Assembly: GCF_013522725.1 (NCBI RefSeq)
Contig: NZ_JAAMRF010000002.1
Coordinates: 62,001-126,000 of the forward strand
Length of the DNA stretch: 64,000 bases
DNA from: Stutzerimonas azotifigens
GTDB lineage: Bacteria > Pseudomonadota > Gammaproteobacteria > Pseudomonadales > Pseudomonadaceae
Direction of reading: 5' to 3'
Part shown: piece by piece, positions 1 to 7,803 of the stretch
Numbering within the stretch: position 1 is the first letter of the stretch
Layout of the letters: every line of letters starts with the position of its first letter
Translations under genes and position numbers: made by a program
The notes under the pieces: model-generated
What the model saw: the letters and a program-made list of their open reading frames with translations, nothing else
The model's database searches: none
What the model was told of the DNA's origin: nothing

Positions 1-625
1 GCGCCAGCAGGGCGAAATAGAGGCCGCCGTGTACGCGCAGATCCTCGACGATCTGCGGCAAGCGGGTGGCGTCTCCGAACATTGCCGACTCGGGGAAGTT
101 GTAGCCTTCCGGATCTTTCAACGGGCCATGCACGAAGAACAGCAGCAGGTTCAACGCGATGTAGTTGAGCATGATACTGGTGAGGATCTCGTTGGCGTTG
201 AACGCGGTTTTCAGCCAGGCGCAGAGCCCCGCCCAGGCAGCGCCGCCGAGGGTGCCGACGATCAAGGTCAAGGCCAGTGCCCAGCGCGAATCCCAGTCGA
301 TGATGTTCACCGCCAGCGCGCTGCCGGCCAGCGCGCCGATCAGCAATTGGCCTTCCGCGCCAATGTTCCAGATGCGGGCGTTGTAGACCACCGCCAGGCC
401 CAGGGCGCAGAGCAGGATCGGCAGTGCTTTAACCAGGAGTTCGGAGACGCCGTAGAGATCGCTGACCGGGTCGATCAGCAGCACCTTGAGTGTGGCCAGG
501 GGCGGATGGCCGAGCACCGCGAACAACAGCGCGCCGCTCAGCAAGGTCAGCACCGCAGCCAGCAGCGGCGACAGCCAGAGCATGGCGCGCGACTGCTGGC
601 CACGAGGTTCGAGGGATAACAACAT
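1..625 (-). CDS. ABC transporter permease, nucleoside/simple-sugar (YufP-like) type, partial
   Basis: This is the N-terminal 208 residues of an inner-membrane permease; the C-terminus lies beyond the window edge. The start is the ATG at 625, 15 nt after the stop of the ATPase gene, so the two are co-transcribed. The translation has several hydrophobic segments and the motif VVYNARIWNIGAEGQL (about residues 79-94), which is typical of permeases that partner BMP-family nucleoside-binding lipoproteins. The neighbouring ATPase is of the matching RbsA/YufO type. Substrate is inferred from family and from the nearby nucleoside porin and cytosine genes. A second permease and a binding protein are expected just outside the window. 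Confidence 0.85.
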   Translation of the reverse strand, partial: MLLSLEPRGQQSRAMLWLSPLLAAVLTLLSGALLFAVLGHPPLATLKVLLIDPVSDLYGVSELLVKALPILLCALGLAVVYNARIWNIGAEGQLLIGALAGSALAVNIIDWDSRWALALTLIVGTLGGAAWAGLCAWLKTAFNANEILTSIMLNYIALNLLLFFVHGPLKDPEGYNFPESAMFGDATRLPQIVEDLRVHGGLYFALLA

Positions 626-640
626 GGGACTGGTCTCTCG

Positions 641-2188
641 TCAGGCGGCGGTGGAGGAGGCGGCGGTATCGAACTGACCGGCCATCCAGCGGCCGACTTC
701 GGCCTGGGAGCTACCGGCGGTGGGACGCAAGGGCGATAACCGTCCCTCACTCAGCGCCGCGATGCGATCACTGATCTGGAACAGCTCTTCCAGATCCTCT
801 GAGATCACCAGAATCGCCGCGCCCGCATCGCGCAGCTCGATCAGGGCCCGATGAATCGCGGCGGCGGCACCGACATCCACGCCCCAGGTGGGGTGGGCGG
901 CGATCAGCAACTTCGGCTGCTGCAGTATTTCGCGGCCAAGGATGAATTTCTGCAGGTTGCCGCCGGACAGGCTGGCGGCCGGGGTCAGCGCGTCGGGCGT
1001 CTTTACCGCGAAGCGCTGGATGATGCGGTCGGCGAACTGCCGGACCTTGCCGCGCTGGATCATGCCGCGGTTGAGCATGCCACGCTGCTGATAGGCGGTG
1101 AGCAGCGCATTGTCGCTCAGGCTCATGCTGGGGACGGCTCCATGACCGAGGCGCTCGGCGGGGACGAATGCCATACCGTGGCGGCGCCGCGCATCGGGAT
1201 GCAGGTGCGCGACGTTTTCGCCGAGAAAGCGGATGCGCCGGGCCTCGCCGTTGGCCAGGCGTTGCTCGCCGCTTAGCAGGGCGAGCAGTTCATCCTGACC
1301 GTTGCCGGCGACACCGGCGATGCCGAGGATCTCGCCGGCGCGCACCTCCAGGTCGATGTCCTTGAGCGAGACGCCGAACGGATCGGCGTTGTGCCAGGCA
1401 AGGCGCTCGACTTGCAGAAAGGGTGCATGGCCCTCGGCTTTCGGGTATTCGGCTTCCAGACCTTCGGCGTCGCCGACCATCAACCGCGCCAGCTCCAAGT
1501 CCGAGGACTCGGCCGGCACGCAGTCGCCGGAGACGCGTCCGCCACGCAGCACCGTGGCGCTCTGGCACAGCGCGCGCACTTCGCCGAGCTTGTGACTGAT
1601 GAAGAGGATGCTGCAACCCTCGGCTGCCAGCCGGCGCAGGGTGACGAACAGCTCGTCGGCCTCCTGCGGCGTGAGGACCGAAGTCGGTTCGTCGAGGATC
1701 AGCAGCTTGATGTCCTGCATCAGGCAGCGAACGATTTCCACACGCTGGCGCTCGCCGATCGACAGGCTGTGGACCAGGCGCTGGGGCTCGAGCGGCATGC
1801 CGTAGCGTTGCGAGACCTCGCGGATCTTCGGTTCCAGCCGGGCTGGCGTGCCGGCGCTGGCACCGAGCGCCAGAGCGATGTTCTCGGCGACGGTCAACGT
1901 TTCGAACAGAGAGAAGTGCTGGAACACCATGCCGATCCCGCGCTCGCGCGCCTGGGCCGGGTCACGCATGGTCACCGCCTCGCCCTCCCAGAGGATCCGG
2001 CCGGCATCGGGCTGGGTCACTCCGTAGATGATCTTCATCAGGGTGCTCTTGCCGGCGCCGTTTTCGCCGAGCAGGGCGCGGATCTCGCCAGGCGCGATGG
2101 ACAAGTCGACCTGATCGTTGGCCAGGCAACCTGGGTAGCGTTTGGTGATGCCGGTCAGCTGTAGGCGTGCGGTCTGTGGTTCGGGCAT
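641..2188 (-). CDS. ABC transporter ATP-binding protein with two ATPase domains (nucleoside/simple-sugar type)
   Basis: A 515-residue cytoplasmic ATPase energising the permease that follows. It has two nucleotide-binding domains, like RbsA and YufO. Domain 1 carries Walker A GENGAGKS (residues 41-48), signature LSIGERQ (142-148) and Walker B LILDEPTS (163-170). Domain 2 has the usual degenerate P-loop (GVAGNGQDE) and a good signature LSGGNLQK. The N-terminus (LQLTGITKRYPG) starts where family members start, so the ATG at 2188 is kept. Genes of this family import nucleosides or sugars with a BMP-type lipoprotein. An operator-like site shared with the tsx and tetR upstream regions lies 45 nt before the start. 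Confidence 0.88.
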   Translation of the reverse strand: MPEPQTARLQLTGITKRYPGCLANDQVDLSIAPGEIRALLGENGAGKSTLMKIIYGVTQPDAGRILWEGEAVTMRDPAQARERGIGMVFQHFSLFETLTVAENIALALGASAGTPARLEPKIREVSQRYGMPLEPQRLVHSLSIGERQRVEIVRCLMQDIKLLILDEPTSVLTPQEADELFVTLRRLAAEGCSILFISHKLGEVRALCQSATVLRGGRVSGDCVPAESSDLELARLMVGDAEGLEAEYPKAEGHAPFLQVERLAWHNADPFGVSLKDIDLEVRAGEILGIAGVAGNGQDELLALLSGEQRLANGEARRIRFLGENVAHLHPDARRRHGMAFVPAERLGHGAVPSMSLSDNALLTAYQQRGMLNRGMIQRGKVRQFADRIIQRFAVKTPDALTPAASLSGGNLQKFILGREILQQPKLLIAAHPTWGVDVGAAAAIHRALIELRDAGAAILVISEDLEELFQISDRIAALSEGRLSPLRPTAGSSQAEVGRWMAGQFDTAASSTAA

Positions 2189-2232
2189 GGGGGCGTCCGC
2201 TGGGTTTTCTTGGGCATTCTAATAGCAAAAAA

Positions 2233-2248
2233 CTGGCCAGGCAGTCAG
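2233..2248 (-). promoter_or_regulatory. Candidate TetR operator before the ABC importer
   Basis: The plus strand reads CTGGCC-AGGCA-GTCAG, preceded by AAA. It has the same half-sites and spacing as CTGACC-GAGTT-GTCAG at 12763-12778, upstream of the Tsx-like porin gene. One base of the left half-site differs. Its position 45-60 nt before the ATPase start is suitable for repression. The assignment is an inference from the shared pattern. Confidence 0.4.
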
Positions 2249-2494
2249 GAATCTGCCCGATGCCTGGAGCTGCAGCGATGCGTCATGGAATGGTCATCGG
2301 ACGATGGTAATGCGTGCTTCGCTCTGGTGCCTAAAGGAAGTGGCTCGCGGTGCGGCTGCACCGAGCTGGGGCGCGGCAACCGAAAGCCCGCCGGCCGCCT
2401 CGGTGGGGTGAGCTCGGGTTCCGCCCGGCCCTGGGCGGATGCGCGACGAATCATTCGTACCGTTGGTGGATCAACCGCCGGTCTGTCGCGAATT

Positions 2495-2524
2495 ACCGGG
2501 GCGGCTTACCGATGCCGCCCCGGT
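2495..2524 (-). terminator. Hairpin after the decarboxylase-like gene
   Basis: A perfect 11-bp GC-rich stem (2495-2505 with 2514-2524) with an 8-nt loop lies 9 nt after the stop codon of the minus-strand gene at 2534. There is no clear U-tract, so it may be a transcript end or a processing block rather than a classical intrinsic terminator. The rest of the 345-bp gap (2189-2533) holds only the importer promoter region; no gene is evident there. Confidence 0.45.
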
Positions 2525-2533
2525 CGCCTGGCT

Positions 2534-2989
2534 TCACTGCACAACCGGGTCCGGTACTTCGCGTAGCGCCTGTGCTGCGTCGATGGCGCGTGGAAAGCCA
2601 GCGGTGACGGTCGTCAGATAGACCACCTCCTTCAGCTCGTCGCGCGTTACGCCGAGCCGTAGCGCATAGCCGGCATGGATCTTCATGTAGGGCAGGTTGC
2701 CTTGCGCGGCAAAGGCGGCGATGGCCGCGAGCTGCCGGGTGCGATCGTCAAGTACCGTACGGCCCCAGACATCGCCCAAGGCATAGCCGACCACGCCTTC
2801 GGCGAGAAAGGGGTAATCCTGGCGGAGGGCATTGAGCACCGGTTGCCCGGCTCCTCCGGACAGATGATCCATGACCTCCAGGCCGCGTTCGTGCCGCTCG
2901 TTGCCGAGCGCATCGAGCGACGTCAGTGTCAGCGGGCCCAGTATCCCCAGCCAGGCGGCGAGCAGTATGTTGCCCATGCGAATGTTCAT
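2534..2989 (-). CDS. Carboxymuconolactone decarboxylase family protein with signal peptide
   Basis: A 151-residue protein. The start at 2989 gives an N-terminus MNIRMGNILLAAWLG with a hydrophobic stretch, which suggests export or a membrane anchor. The body shows the CMD-family pattern: AAQGNLPYMKIHAGYALRLG, GVTRDELKEVVY and TAGFPRAIDAAQAL. The AhpD-type redox cysteines (CxxC) are absent, so it resembles the non-redox CMD branch rather than alkylhydroperoxidases. It starts 10 nt after the stop of the short-chain dehydrogenase, so the two form an operon. Such SDR/CMD pairs are common in Pseudomonas, but the reaction is unknown. Confidence 0.75.
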   Translation of the reverse strand: MNIRMGNILLAAWLGILGPLTLTSLDALGNERHERGLEVMDHLSGGAGQPVLNALRQDYPFLAEGVVGYALGDVWGRTVLDDRTRQLAAIAAFAAQGNLPYMKIHAGYALRLGVTRDELKEVVYLTTVTAGFPRAIDAAQALREVPDPVVQ

Positions 2990-2999
2990 GGCGGCGACC

Positions 3000-3737
3000 T
3001 CAGTAAGGGCTGGCGGTGGGACGTACCACCAGCTCGCTGACGTCGACGTCGGCGGGCTGCTCGACCGCGTAGACGATGGCACGCGCAATGGCTTCGGCCG
3101 GAAGGGCGATGCGGCGGAAGTCGTTCATGACCGCACGCGCGCCCTCGTCGGAAATGCTGTCGGCCAGTTCCGATTCGGTTACGCCGGGGGAAATCAGGGT
3201 GACACGGATATCGCCGCCCACTTCCTGGCGCAGCCCTTCGGAAATGGCGCGCACCGCATACTTGGTCGCGCAATAGACCGCCGCGGTGGGACTGACGGCA
3301 TAAGCACCGATGGAAGCGATGTTGATGAACTGACCCGAGCGCTGGCGCTGCATCAGTGGCAGACCGGCCGCGATGCCGTGCAATACGCCGCGGATGTTCA
3401 CGTCGATCATCCGATCCCACTCATCGATTTTCAGTGCGTCGAGCTTGGACAGAGGCATCACGCCCGCATTGTTGATGATCACGTCGATGCGTCCGAAACG
3501 CTGTTCGGCGAAATCGACGAAGGCCTGGGTGTCTTCGCGGCGCGTGACGTCCAGTGCGCGGCATACCGCTATACCGCCGGCTTCGTTGATGCTCGCTGCC
3601 AGGCTTTCCAGCCGCTCCAGGCGACGAGCGCCGAGCACGACGGTGGCGCCTTGCGCGGCCAGCAGACGTGCCGTCGCTTCGCCGATACCGCTGCTGGCGC
3701 CGGTGATGAGTATTATTTTTCCGCTGATGTTCGACAT
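3000..3737 (-). CDS. Short-chain dehydrogenase/reductase (SDR family)
   Basis: A 245-residue NAD(P)-dependent oxidoreductase of the classical SDR fold. It shows the cofactor loop TGASSGIG (residues 12-19), the NNAG motif, and the catalytic Ser with YCATK. The start at ATG 3737 is supported by GGAGGA placed 5 nt upstream and by alignment of the Rossmann strand to the N-terminus; a longer reading to 3923 would add an unrelated arginine-rich stretch. It is the first gene of a two-gene operon with the CMD-like gene. The specific substrate cannot be read from the sequence. Confidence 0.85.
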   Translation of the reverse strand: MSNISGKIILITGASSGIGEATARLLAAQGATVVLGARRLERLESLAASINEAGGIAVCRALDVTRREDTQAFVDFAEQRFGRIDVIINNAGVMPLSKLDALKIDEWDRMIDVNIRGVLHGIAAGLPLMQRQRSGQFINIASIGAYAVSPTAAVYCATKYAVRAISEGLRQEVGGDIRVTLISPGVTESELADSISDEGARAVMNDFRRIALPAEAIARAIVYAVEQPADVDVSELVVRPTASPY

Positions 3738-3975
3738 GGTGTCCTCCACAGGTTCATTGATCCGGCGCCGATGTGCGCCTTGGTTGAATCCTGATGCGGA
3801 GGCGGCTTGTGCCGTTATATCGATCCTGCCGACCACTTGCCTGATTCTGGATGGAGCGCGTTGCCAGATACCTTCGTGCAATCGGGCTGCTTCCTCAGCG
3901 ACGCCCGAAGGGCGTAATGGCAACTGCTGTTTTGCTCGAACGAAATGGTGGCGCCGCGGATGGCTGGAGGCGGAT

Positions 3976-4749
3976 CTAGAAGGCGGAAAGGTAGCAGCCG
4001 CGACTTTCCGCCAGGGTGTCGACCCTCAGTGGGGTAGGCGTGAAACTCAGCGAGAACCGGCCCGCCCGCGGGTTGCGCCGCACTTCGTTGCAGTACAGAC
4101 CTTCATCGGTCAGGGCTTGCCAGAGTTCGCTCGGCTCATAGGCGCGCTGGCAAAAGGTGGTCTGCACCGGGGCCTGCGCAGGGGTGTCCCGGCAGACGAA
4201 ACGCAGGGTCACGTCGAACAGGCAGGGTTCGCTGGAAACCGGTTCGCAGCTGGCTTCAAGTCGCCAACGCTGGCCGAACAGGCACACGTCACGCTTACCG
4301 TTGAAATAGTGGCAGTCGAAGATCGAGCGATGGTCGTAGGCATCGACCAGCAACGTGGCGGTCGGGGTCGGCTTCAGGGCACGGGCAAGCGATCTCGTCG
4401 CCTGATAAAGCGCGCGGTCATCGAGCAGGTAAGCACTGACGCAACCGGGCATGAGGATGGTGTCGAAGCTGTTTCGAAACGGCAGCAGGCGAACGTCGGC
4501 CTGCACCAGAGGAACGCTGGAGAAGCGCGCATGAGCCACTGCCAGCGCCTCGGCATCGAGATCGACGATCACGGTGGGCCGGTAGTCGAGCTGCTCGATC
4601 AGCGCATAGTAGGAGCCGATCCAGAGCGAGGTGCCGCCGCACTGGCGAACGGCATCCAGGCTGTGGCCATCGACCCAGCCGCTCGCGTCGCTCTGGTAGT
4701 ACTCGAGCAGAAACCGTCGCTCAATGGATCGCATTTCGATGGTAGCCAT
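3976..4749 (-). CDS. Putative class I SAM-dependent methyltransferase, last gene of the radical SAM operon
   Basis: A 257-residue protein (252 if the internal ATG at 4734 is used). The order of elements fits a class I methyltransferase: a strand ending at VIVDLDAEAL (acidic residue that would bind the SAM ribose), then QADVRLLPFRNSFDTILMPG (motifs II/III). Motif I is unusual: LWIGSYYALIEQL replaces the normal GxGxG loop, so SAM binding and activity are uncertain. It overlaps the end of the hydroxyacid dehydrogenase gene by 29 nt, which implies translational coupling. The neighbours suggest that it modifies a small amino-acid-derived acid; this is an inference. Confidence 0.6.
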   Translation of the reverse strand: MATIEMRSIERRFLLEYYQSDASGWVDGHSLDAVRQCGGTSLWIGSYYALIEQLDYRPTVIVDLDAEALAVAHARFSSVPLVQADVRLLPFRNSFDTILMPGCVSAYLLDDRALYQATRSLARALKPTPTATLLVDAYDHRSIFDCHYFNGKRDVCLFGQRWRLEASCEPVSSEPCLFDVTLRFVCRDTPAQAPVQTTFCQRAYEPSELWQALTDEGLYCNEVRRNPRAGRFSLSFTPTPLRVDTLAESRGCYLSAF

Positions 4750-5680
4750 GTTCGACGAGGCTCAGCAGTACCTGGGCGGCCTTGCGTCTCAACTCAGGCA
4801 GCGCAGCTTGGGAATAGAACGCGACGTGCGGCGAGAGCAGCACATCGTTGCGTTGCAGGAATAGCATGGGGATGGCCGCCTGCTCGTCCTCGAACACGTC
4901 CAGGGCGACGCCAGCCAGCAGACGGTCGGACACGGCATCGGCGAGGGCCGCGCAATCGATGATCGGGCCGCGCGCGGTGTTGATCAGGTACTTGCCCTTG
5001 AGCATTGCCAGCTCGCGGGCTCCTATCAGGTGGCGGGTCTCGTCGTTTAACGGCGCATGGATGCTGATCAGATCCGAACTTTGCATAAGTCCGGCAAGGC
5101 TCTCGCAGCGGCGCACTCCGAGGGCTTTTTCCACGCCGCTCGACACGTAGGGATCGAAGAAGCGCACCCGGCAACCGAACGCTTTGAAACGTGCGGCGAC
5201 GGCCATGCCGATGCGGCCGAAGCCGATCAGGCCAATGTCGAGCTGGCTCAGTCGCGGCAACGGGCCGACCTCACGCCAATCCCAGCTGCCCGAAGCGACC
5301 ACCGCGTGACCTTGTTGCAGCCGGCGCAGCAGATTCAACGCCATCGCAAGGCTGTGGTCGGCGACTTCCTCGGTGCCGTAGTCCGGCACGTTGGCGACGA
5401 CGATTCCCCGTTCGCGCGCCGACTGCAGGTCGATATTGTCGAAGCCGACCGCGGCACGCACGATGCCGCGGCACTGGCGCAGACTGTTGATAAAGGGCGC
5501 GCGCAGTGGCACCAGATGCCAGCTGATCAGCCCGTCGTAGCCGAATACCTGCGCTGGCAGCTCGCCGGTGTTGCGCACGTGGAACAGGTCGACCTCGGCC
5601 TTTTCGCCCAGCACCTCGCGCTCGATGTCGGGCTCGCTGACGTAGCAGTGGTCACAGGAATCGATAATCGCGATTTTCAT
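4721..5680 (-). CDS. D-isomer-specific 2-hydroxyacid dehydrogenase
   Basis: A 319-residue NAD-dependent dehydrogenase that would interconvert a 2-keto acid and a D-2-hydroxy acid. It shows the Rossmann motif GFGRIG and the catalytic triad in order: Arg in NTARGPIID, Glu in ALDVFEDEQ and His in LLSPHVAFYS. The start MKIAIID (5680) lies 2 nt after the azlD stop. The N-terminus (IDSCDHCYVSEPDIEREVLG) resembles the CtBP-like branch. Its place between an aminotransferase/exporter set and a methyltransferase suggests that it acts on a keto acid made by that aminotransferase. The substrate is not known. Confidence 0.82.
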   Translation of the reverse strand: MKIAIIDSCDHCYVSEPDIEREVLGEKAEVDLFHVRNTGELPAQVFGYDGLISWHLVPLRAPFINSLRQCRGIVRAAVGFDNIDLQSARERGIVVANVPDYGTEEVADHSLAMALNLLRRLQQGHAVVASGSWDWREVGPLPRLSQLDIGLIGFGRIGMAVAARFKAFGCRVRFFDPYVSSGVEKALGVRRCESLAGLMQSSDLISIHAPLNDETRHLIGARELAMLKGKYLINTARGPIIDCAALADAVSDRLLAGVALDVFEDEQAAIPMLFLQRNDVLLSPHVAFYSQAALPELRRKAAQVLLSLVEHGYHRNAIH

Positions 5681-5682
5681 CG

Positions 5683-5988
5683 TCACATCCTCATTATCCA
5701 GCGGACCCAGGCGCAGGTCAGGGTGCCGATGGCCACGCCCAGCAGTGTGTTCTTGAATTTCCAGACCACCGCCACGGTCACCAGCGAGGCGATCCATACC
5801 GAAGGGTCACCGTCGGCGATCTTCGGCGCGACCAGAGCTGCGAGAATGGCCGCGGGCAGGTTCTTCAGGAAACGTTCGGGGAAGCCGCTCAGCGAGAGGC
5901 GGTCGGCCCGAACCAGGAGGCCTCCGACCCGGGTGAAGTAGGTGGCCAGCGCCATGCCGACAATGGCGGCCAGTTCCAGTGAACTCAT
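5683..5988 (-). CDS. azlD: AzlD-like branched-chain amino acid exporter subunit
   Basis: A 101-residue membrane protein with three or four hydrophobic segments. The sequence pattern (TYFTRVGGLL near residues 17-26, PERFLKNLPAAILAAL, PKIADGD) is typical of AzlD, the small partner of AzlC. AzlCD pairs export branched-chain amino acids or analogues such as azaleucine. The start codon overlaps the azlC stop by 4 nt (ATGA at 5985-5988), and its stop is 2 nt from the dehydrogenase start. Within this cluster it probably exports a product or relieves toxicity; that role is an inference. Confidence 0.82.
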   Translation of the reverse strand: MSSLELAAIVGMALATYFTRVGGLLVRADRLSLSGFPERFLKNLPAAILAALVAPKIADGDPSVWIASLVTVAVVWKFKNTLLGVAIGTLTCAWVRWIMRM

Positions 5989-6692
5989 GTCGGCTCCTCC
6001 ATCGCGTGGGAAACGGGCAGGGCTGCCACCAGAGCGCTGGCGACGATGGCGGCGATCACCACCGAGGCCTGTCCGATGCCTGGCAACTGAGCGACGAAAA
6101 ATGCCACGACGCCGGAAATGCCCCAGGTCGCGAAGTCCATCGAGCGCTGCCAGAGCAGGACCATCAGCGACAGGAACATTGCGACGAAGGTGAAGTCCAG
6201 CCCGTAGTCGGCCGGCCGTGGGATCTGGTTGCCGATCTGTGTGCCTATCAGCGTGCCGCCTACCCAGCCGACATAGATCAGCAGACCCGCCTGGATGAAA
6301 TAGCGCAGCGAGGGCGCGCAGTTCTTGAAACGGTGTTCGGCCAGGGCCCAGGTCTCATCGATCAGCAGCAGCGCGAAGGCAGGCGAGAGTCGGCGCTTCG
6401 GCTCACGGGCGAACCACTGGCGCAGCGACAGGCTCATCAACAGATGGCGCAGATTAACCAGCAGGGTGGTCAGGACGATGGCCATGACCGGCAAGTGCCC
6501 TGGCTGCCATTGCTCGATGGCGACGAACTGCGAGGCGCCGGCGAATACCAGCGCACTCATCAGTGTCGCAGCCAGTGGCGACAGCCCGGCCTTGCTCGCC
6601 AGCACGCCGAATACCAGACCGAACATGAAGCCGCTGATGATGATTGGTAGCGCGTCTTGCAGGGCATCCTTGAAGGTCAGGCGTGATTTCAT
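5985..6692 (-). CDS. azlC: AzlC-like branched-chain amino acid exporter, large subunit
   Basis: A 235-residue inner-membrane protein. The AzlC signature is clear: DALPIIISGFMFGLVFG, ALVFAGASQFVAIE, LVNLRHLLMSLSLR and LLIDETWAL. The start at ATG 6692 overlaps the stop of the aminotransferase gene by 4 nt (ATGA), which decides the start over a longer reading to 6746. With AzlD it forms an exporter of branched-chain amino acids or related compounds. Its placement inside an operon of amino-acid-modifying enzymes suggests export of a non-standard amino acid. Confidence 0.85.
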   Translation of the reverse strand: MKSRLTFKDALQDALPIIISGFMFGLVFGVLASKAGLSPLAATLMSALVFAGASQFVAIEQWQPGHLPVMAIVLTTLLVNLRHLLMSLSLRQWFAREPKRRLSPAFALLLIDETWALAEHRFKNCAPSLRYFIQAGLLIYVGWVGGTLIGTQIGNQIPRPADYGLDFTFVAMFLSLMVLLWQRSMDFATWGISGVVAFFVAQLPGIGQASVVIAAIVASALVAALPVSHAMEEPT

Positions 6693-7789
6693 GGGCGCGC
6701 CCTCAGGAAGATGTCGAGCAACCACTCCTGCAGCGCCGCTTCGCACAGGGTCACCCGGATCAGGTTATTCAACGAAGGGTGCTGTGGCCGATGCACCGCT
6801 ACCTGGAAGGCCAGCAACTGCTCCTGCAGATGGCGCGCGTCCGCTTCCGTGGGCAACAGCAGGGAGACGAAATTGGTACCCGATGGCAGCACTTTGTAAC
6901 CGGCCGCCCGCAACCGCTCGCTGAGCGTTTCGCGCAACATTGCGTTATGCGCTCTGATCGCTTCGGCATGCTCGGCGTCGGCCAGGGCCAACTGAGCGGC
7001 GTGCTGGGCCAGGCCGCCGACCGAATAGTGAACGCGTACCTTGGCCAGGCCATCGAGCAGGTTCTTTTCGGCCAGCGCGTAACCGATCCTCAGACCGGCC
7101 AGGGCGTGGGCCTTGGACAGCGAGCGGATACGGATGCAGCCGGGAATGCTGCGCTCGCTGCCGGCCGCCAGTGCGGGGCAGAATTCCAGGTAGGCTTCGT
7201 CGAGCAGCAACGTGCAGTCATCGGGCAGCTGTTGGGTCAGCGCCTCGATCCGCTCCAGCGGCAACCAGCTGCCGGTGGGATTGTCCGGGTTGGCCAGATA
7301 GATCACCTTGGCGCGCGCCCGTCTTGCGGTCGACAGCAGCGTTTCAAGGCTCGCCGAGAGGGCGCCGTCGCGGTCCTCGTAGGGCACTTCGATGAGGTGA
7401 CAGCCGCTCGCCCGAGCGAAGTAGCCGAACGTGGGGTAGGTACCGGCGCTGGTGACCACGGTATCGCCCGCCGAGCAGAGTGCCCGCATGCACAGGGCGA
7501 TGACCGCATCGGCGCCGCTGTCGATGCACAGCTCGTTCGGGTCGAATCCGCCGATTTGCGCCAGCCGCTCACGCAGCCGCTCGCCGCTGGGATCGCCGTA
7601 GAGGCGAGCGAGGTGGCAAAAGGCGTCGCCGTACAGCTGGCGCAGCGAGGTCAGCGGCGCATCCAGACTCTCGTTGCCTCCCAGACGCAGCTGCACGTTG
7701 CGCCCGGTCTTGCGCTCCAGGGCCAGCAGGCCGGGAAACGGGTTGGGATTGTCCAGGTCGACCAGATGATTGGCCAGGCGATGTGCCAT
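6689..7789 (-). CDS. PLP-dependent aminotransferase, HisC-like (class I/II)
   Basis: A 366-residue fold-type I aminotransferase. Visible motifs are YGDPSGERLRERL, SGADAVIALCMRAL, NPDNPTGSW, LLLDEAYLEF and the PLP lysine in RSLSKAHALAGLRIGYAL. It resembles histidinol-phosphate aminotransferases, but the operon has no other histidine genes, so a role in histidine synthesis is unlikely. Two starts are possible: ATG 7807, which overlaps the stop of the radical SAM gene (ATGA), and ATG 7789, preceded by GGAG at 8-nt spacing. I chose 7789. The substrate is likely an amino acid made or used by the neighbouring aminomutase-like enzyme. Confidence 0.8.
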   Translation of the reverse strand: MAHRLANHLVDLDNPNPFPGLLALERKTGRNVQLRLGGNESLDAPLTSLRQLYGDAFCHLARLYGDPSGERLRERLAQIGGFDPNELCIDSGADAVIALCMRALCSAGDTVVTSAGTYPTFGYFARASGCHLIEVPYEDRDGALSASLETLLSTARRARAKVIYLANPDNPTGSWLPLERIEALTQQLPDDCTLLLDEAYLEFCPALAAGSERSIPGCIRIRSLSKAHALAGLRIGYALAEKNLLDGLAKVRVHYSVGGLAQHAAQLALADAEHAEAIRAHNAMLRETLSERLRAAGYKVLPSGTNFVSLLLPTEADARHLQEQLLAFQVAVHRPQHPSLNNLIRVTLCEAALQEWLLDIFLRARP

Positions 7790-7803
7790 GGGGAAGACTC
7801 CAT

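Noticed and set aside
6689..7789. Histidine biosynthesis gene hisC
   Set aside because: The fold is similar, but there are no other his genes nearby and the gene is coupled to a radical SAM enzyme and an amino acid exporter.
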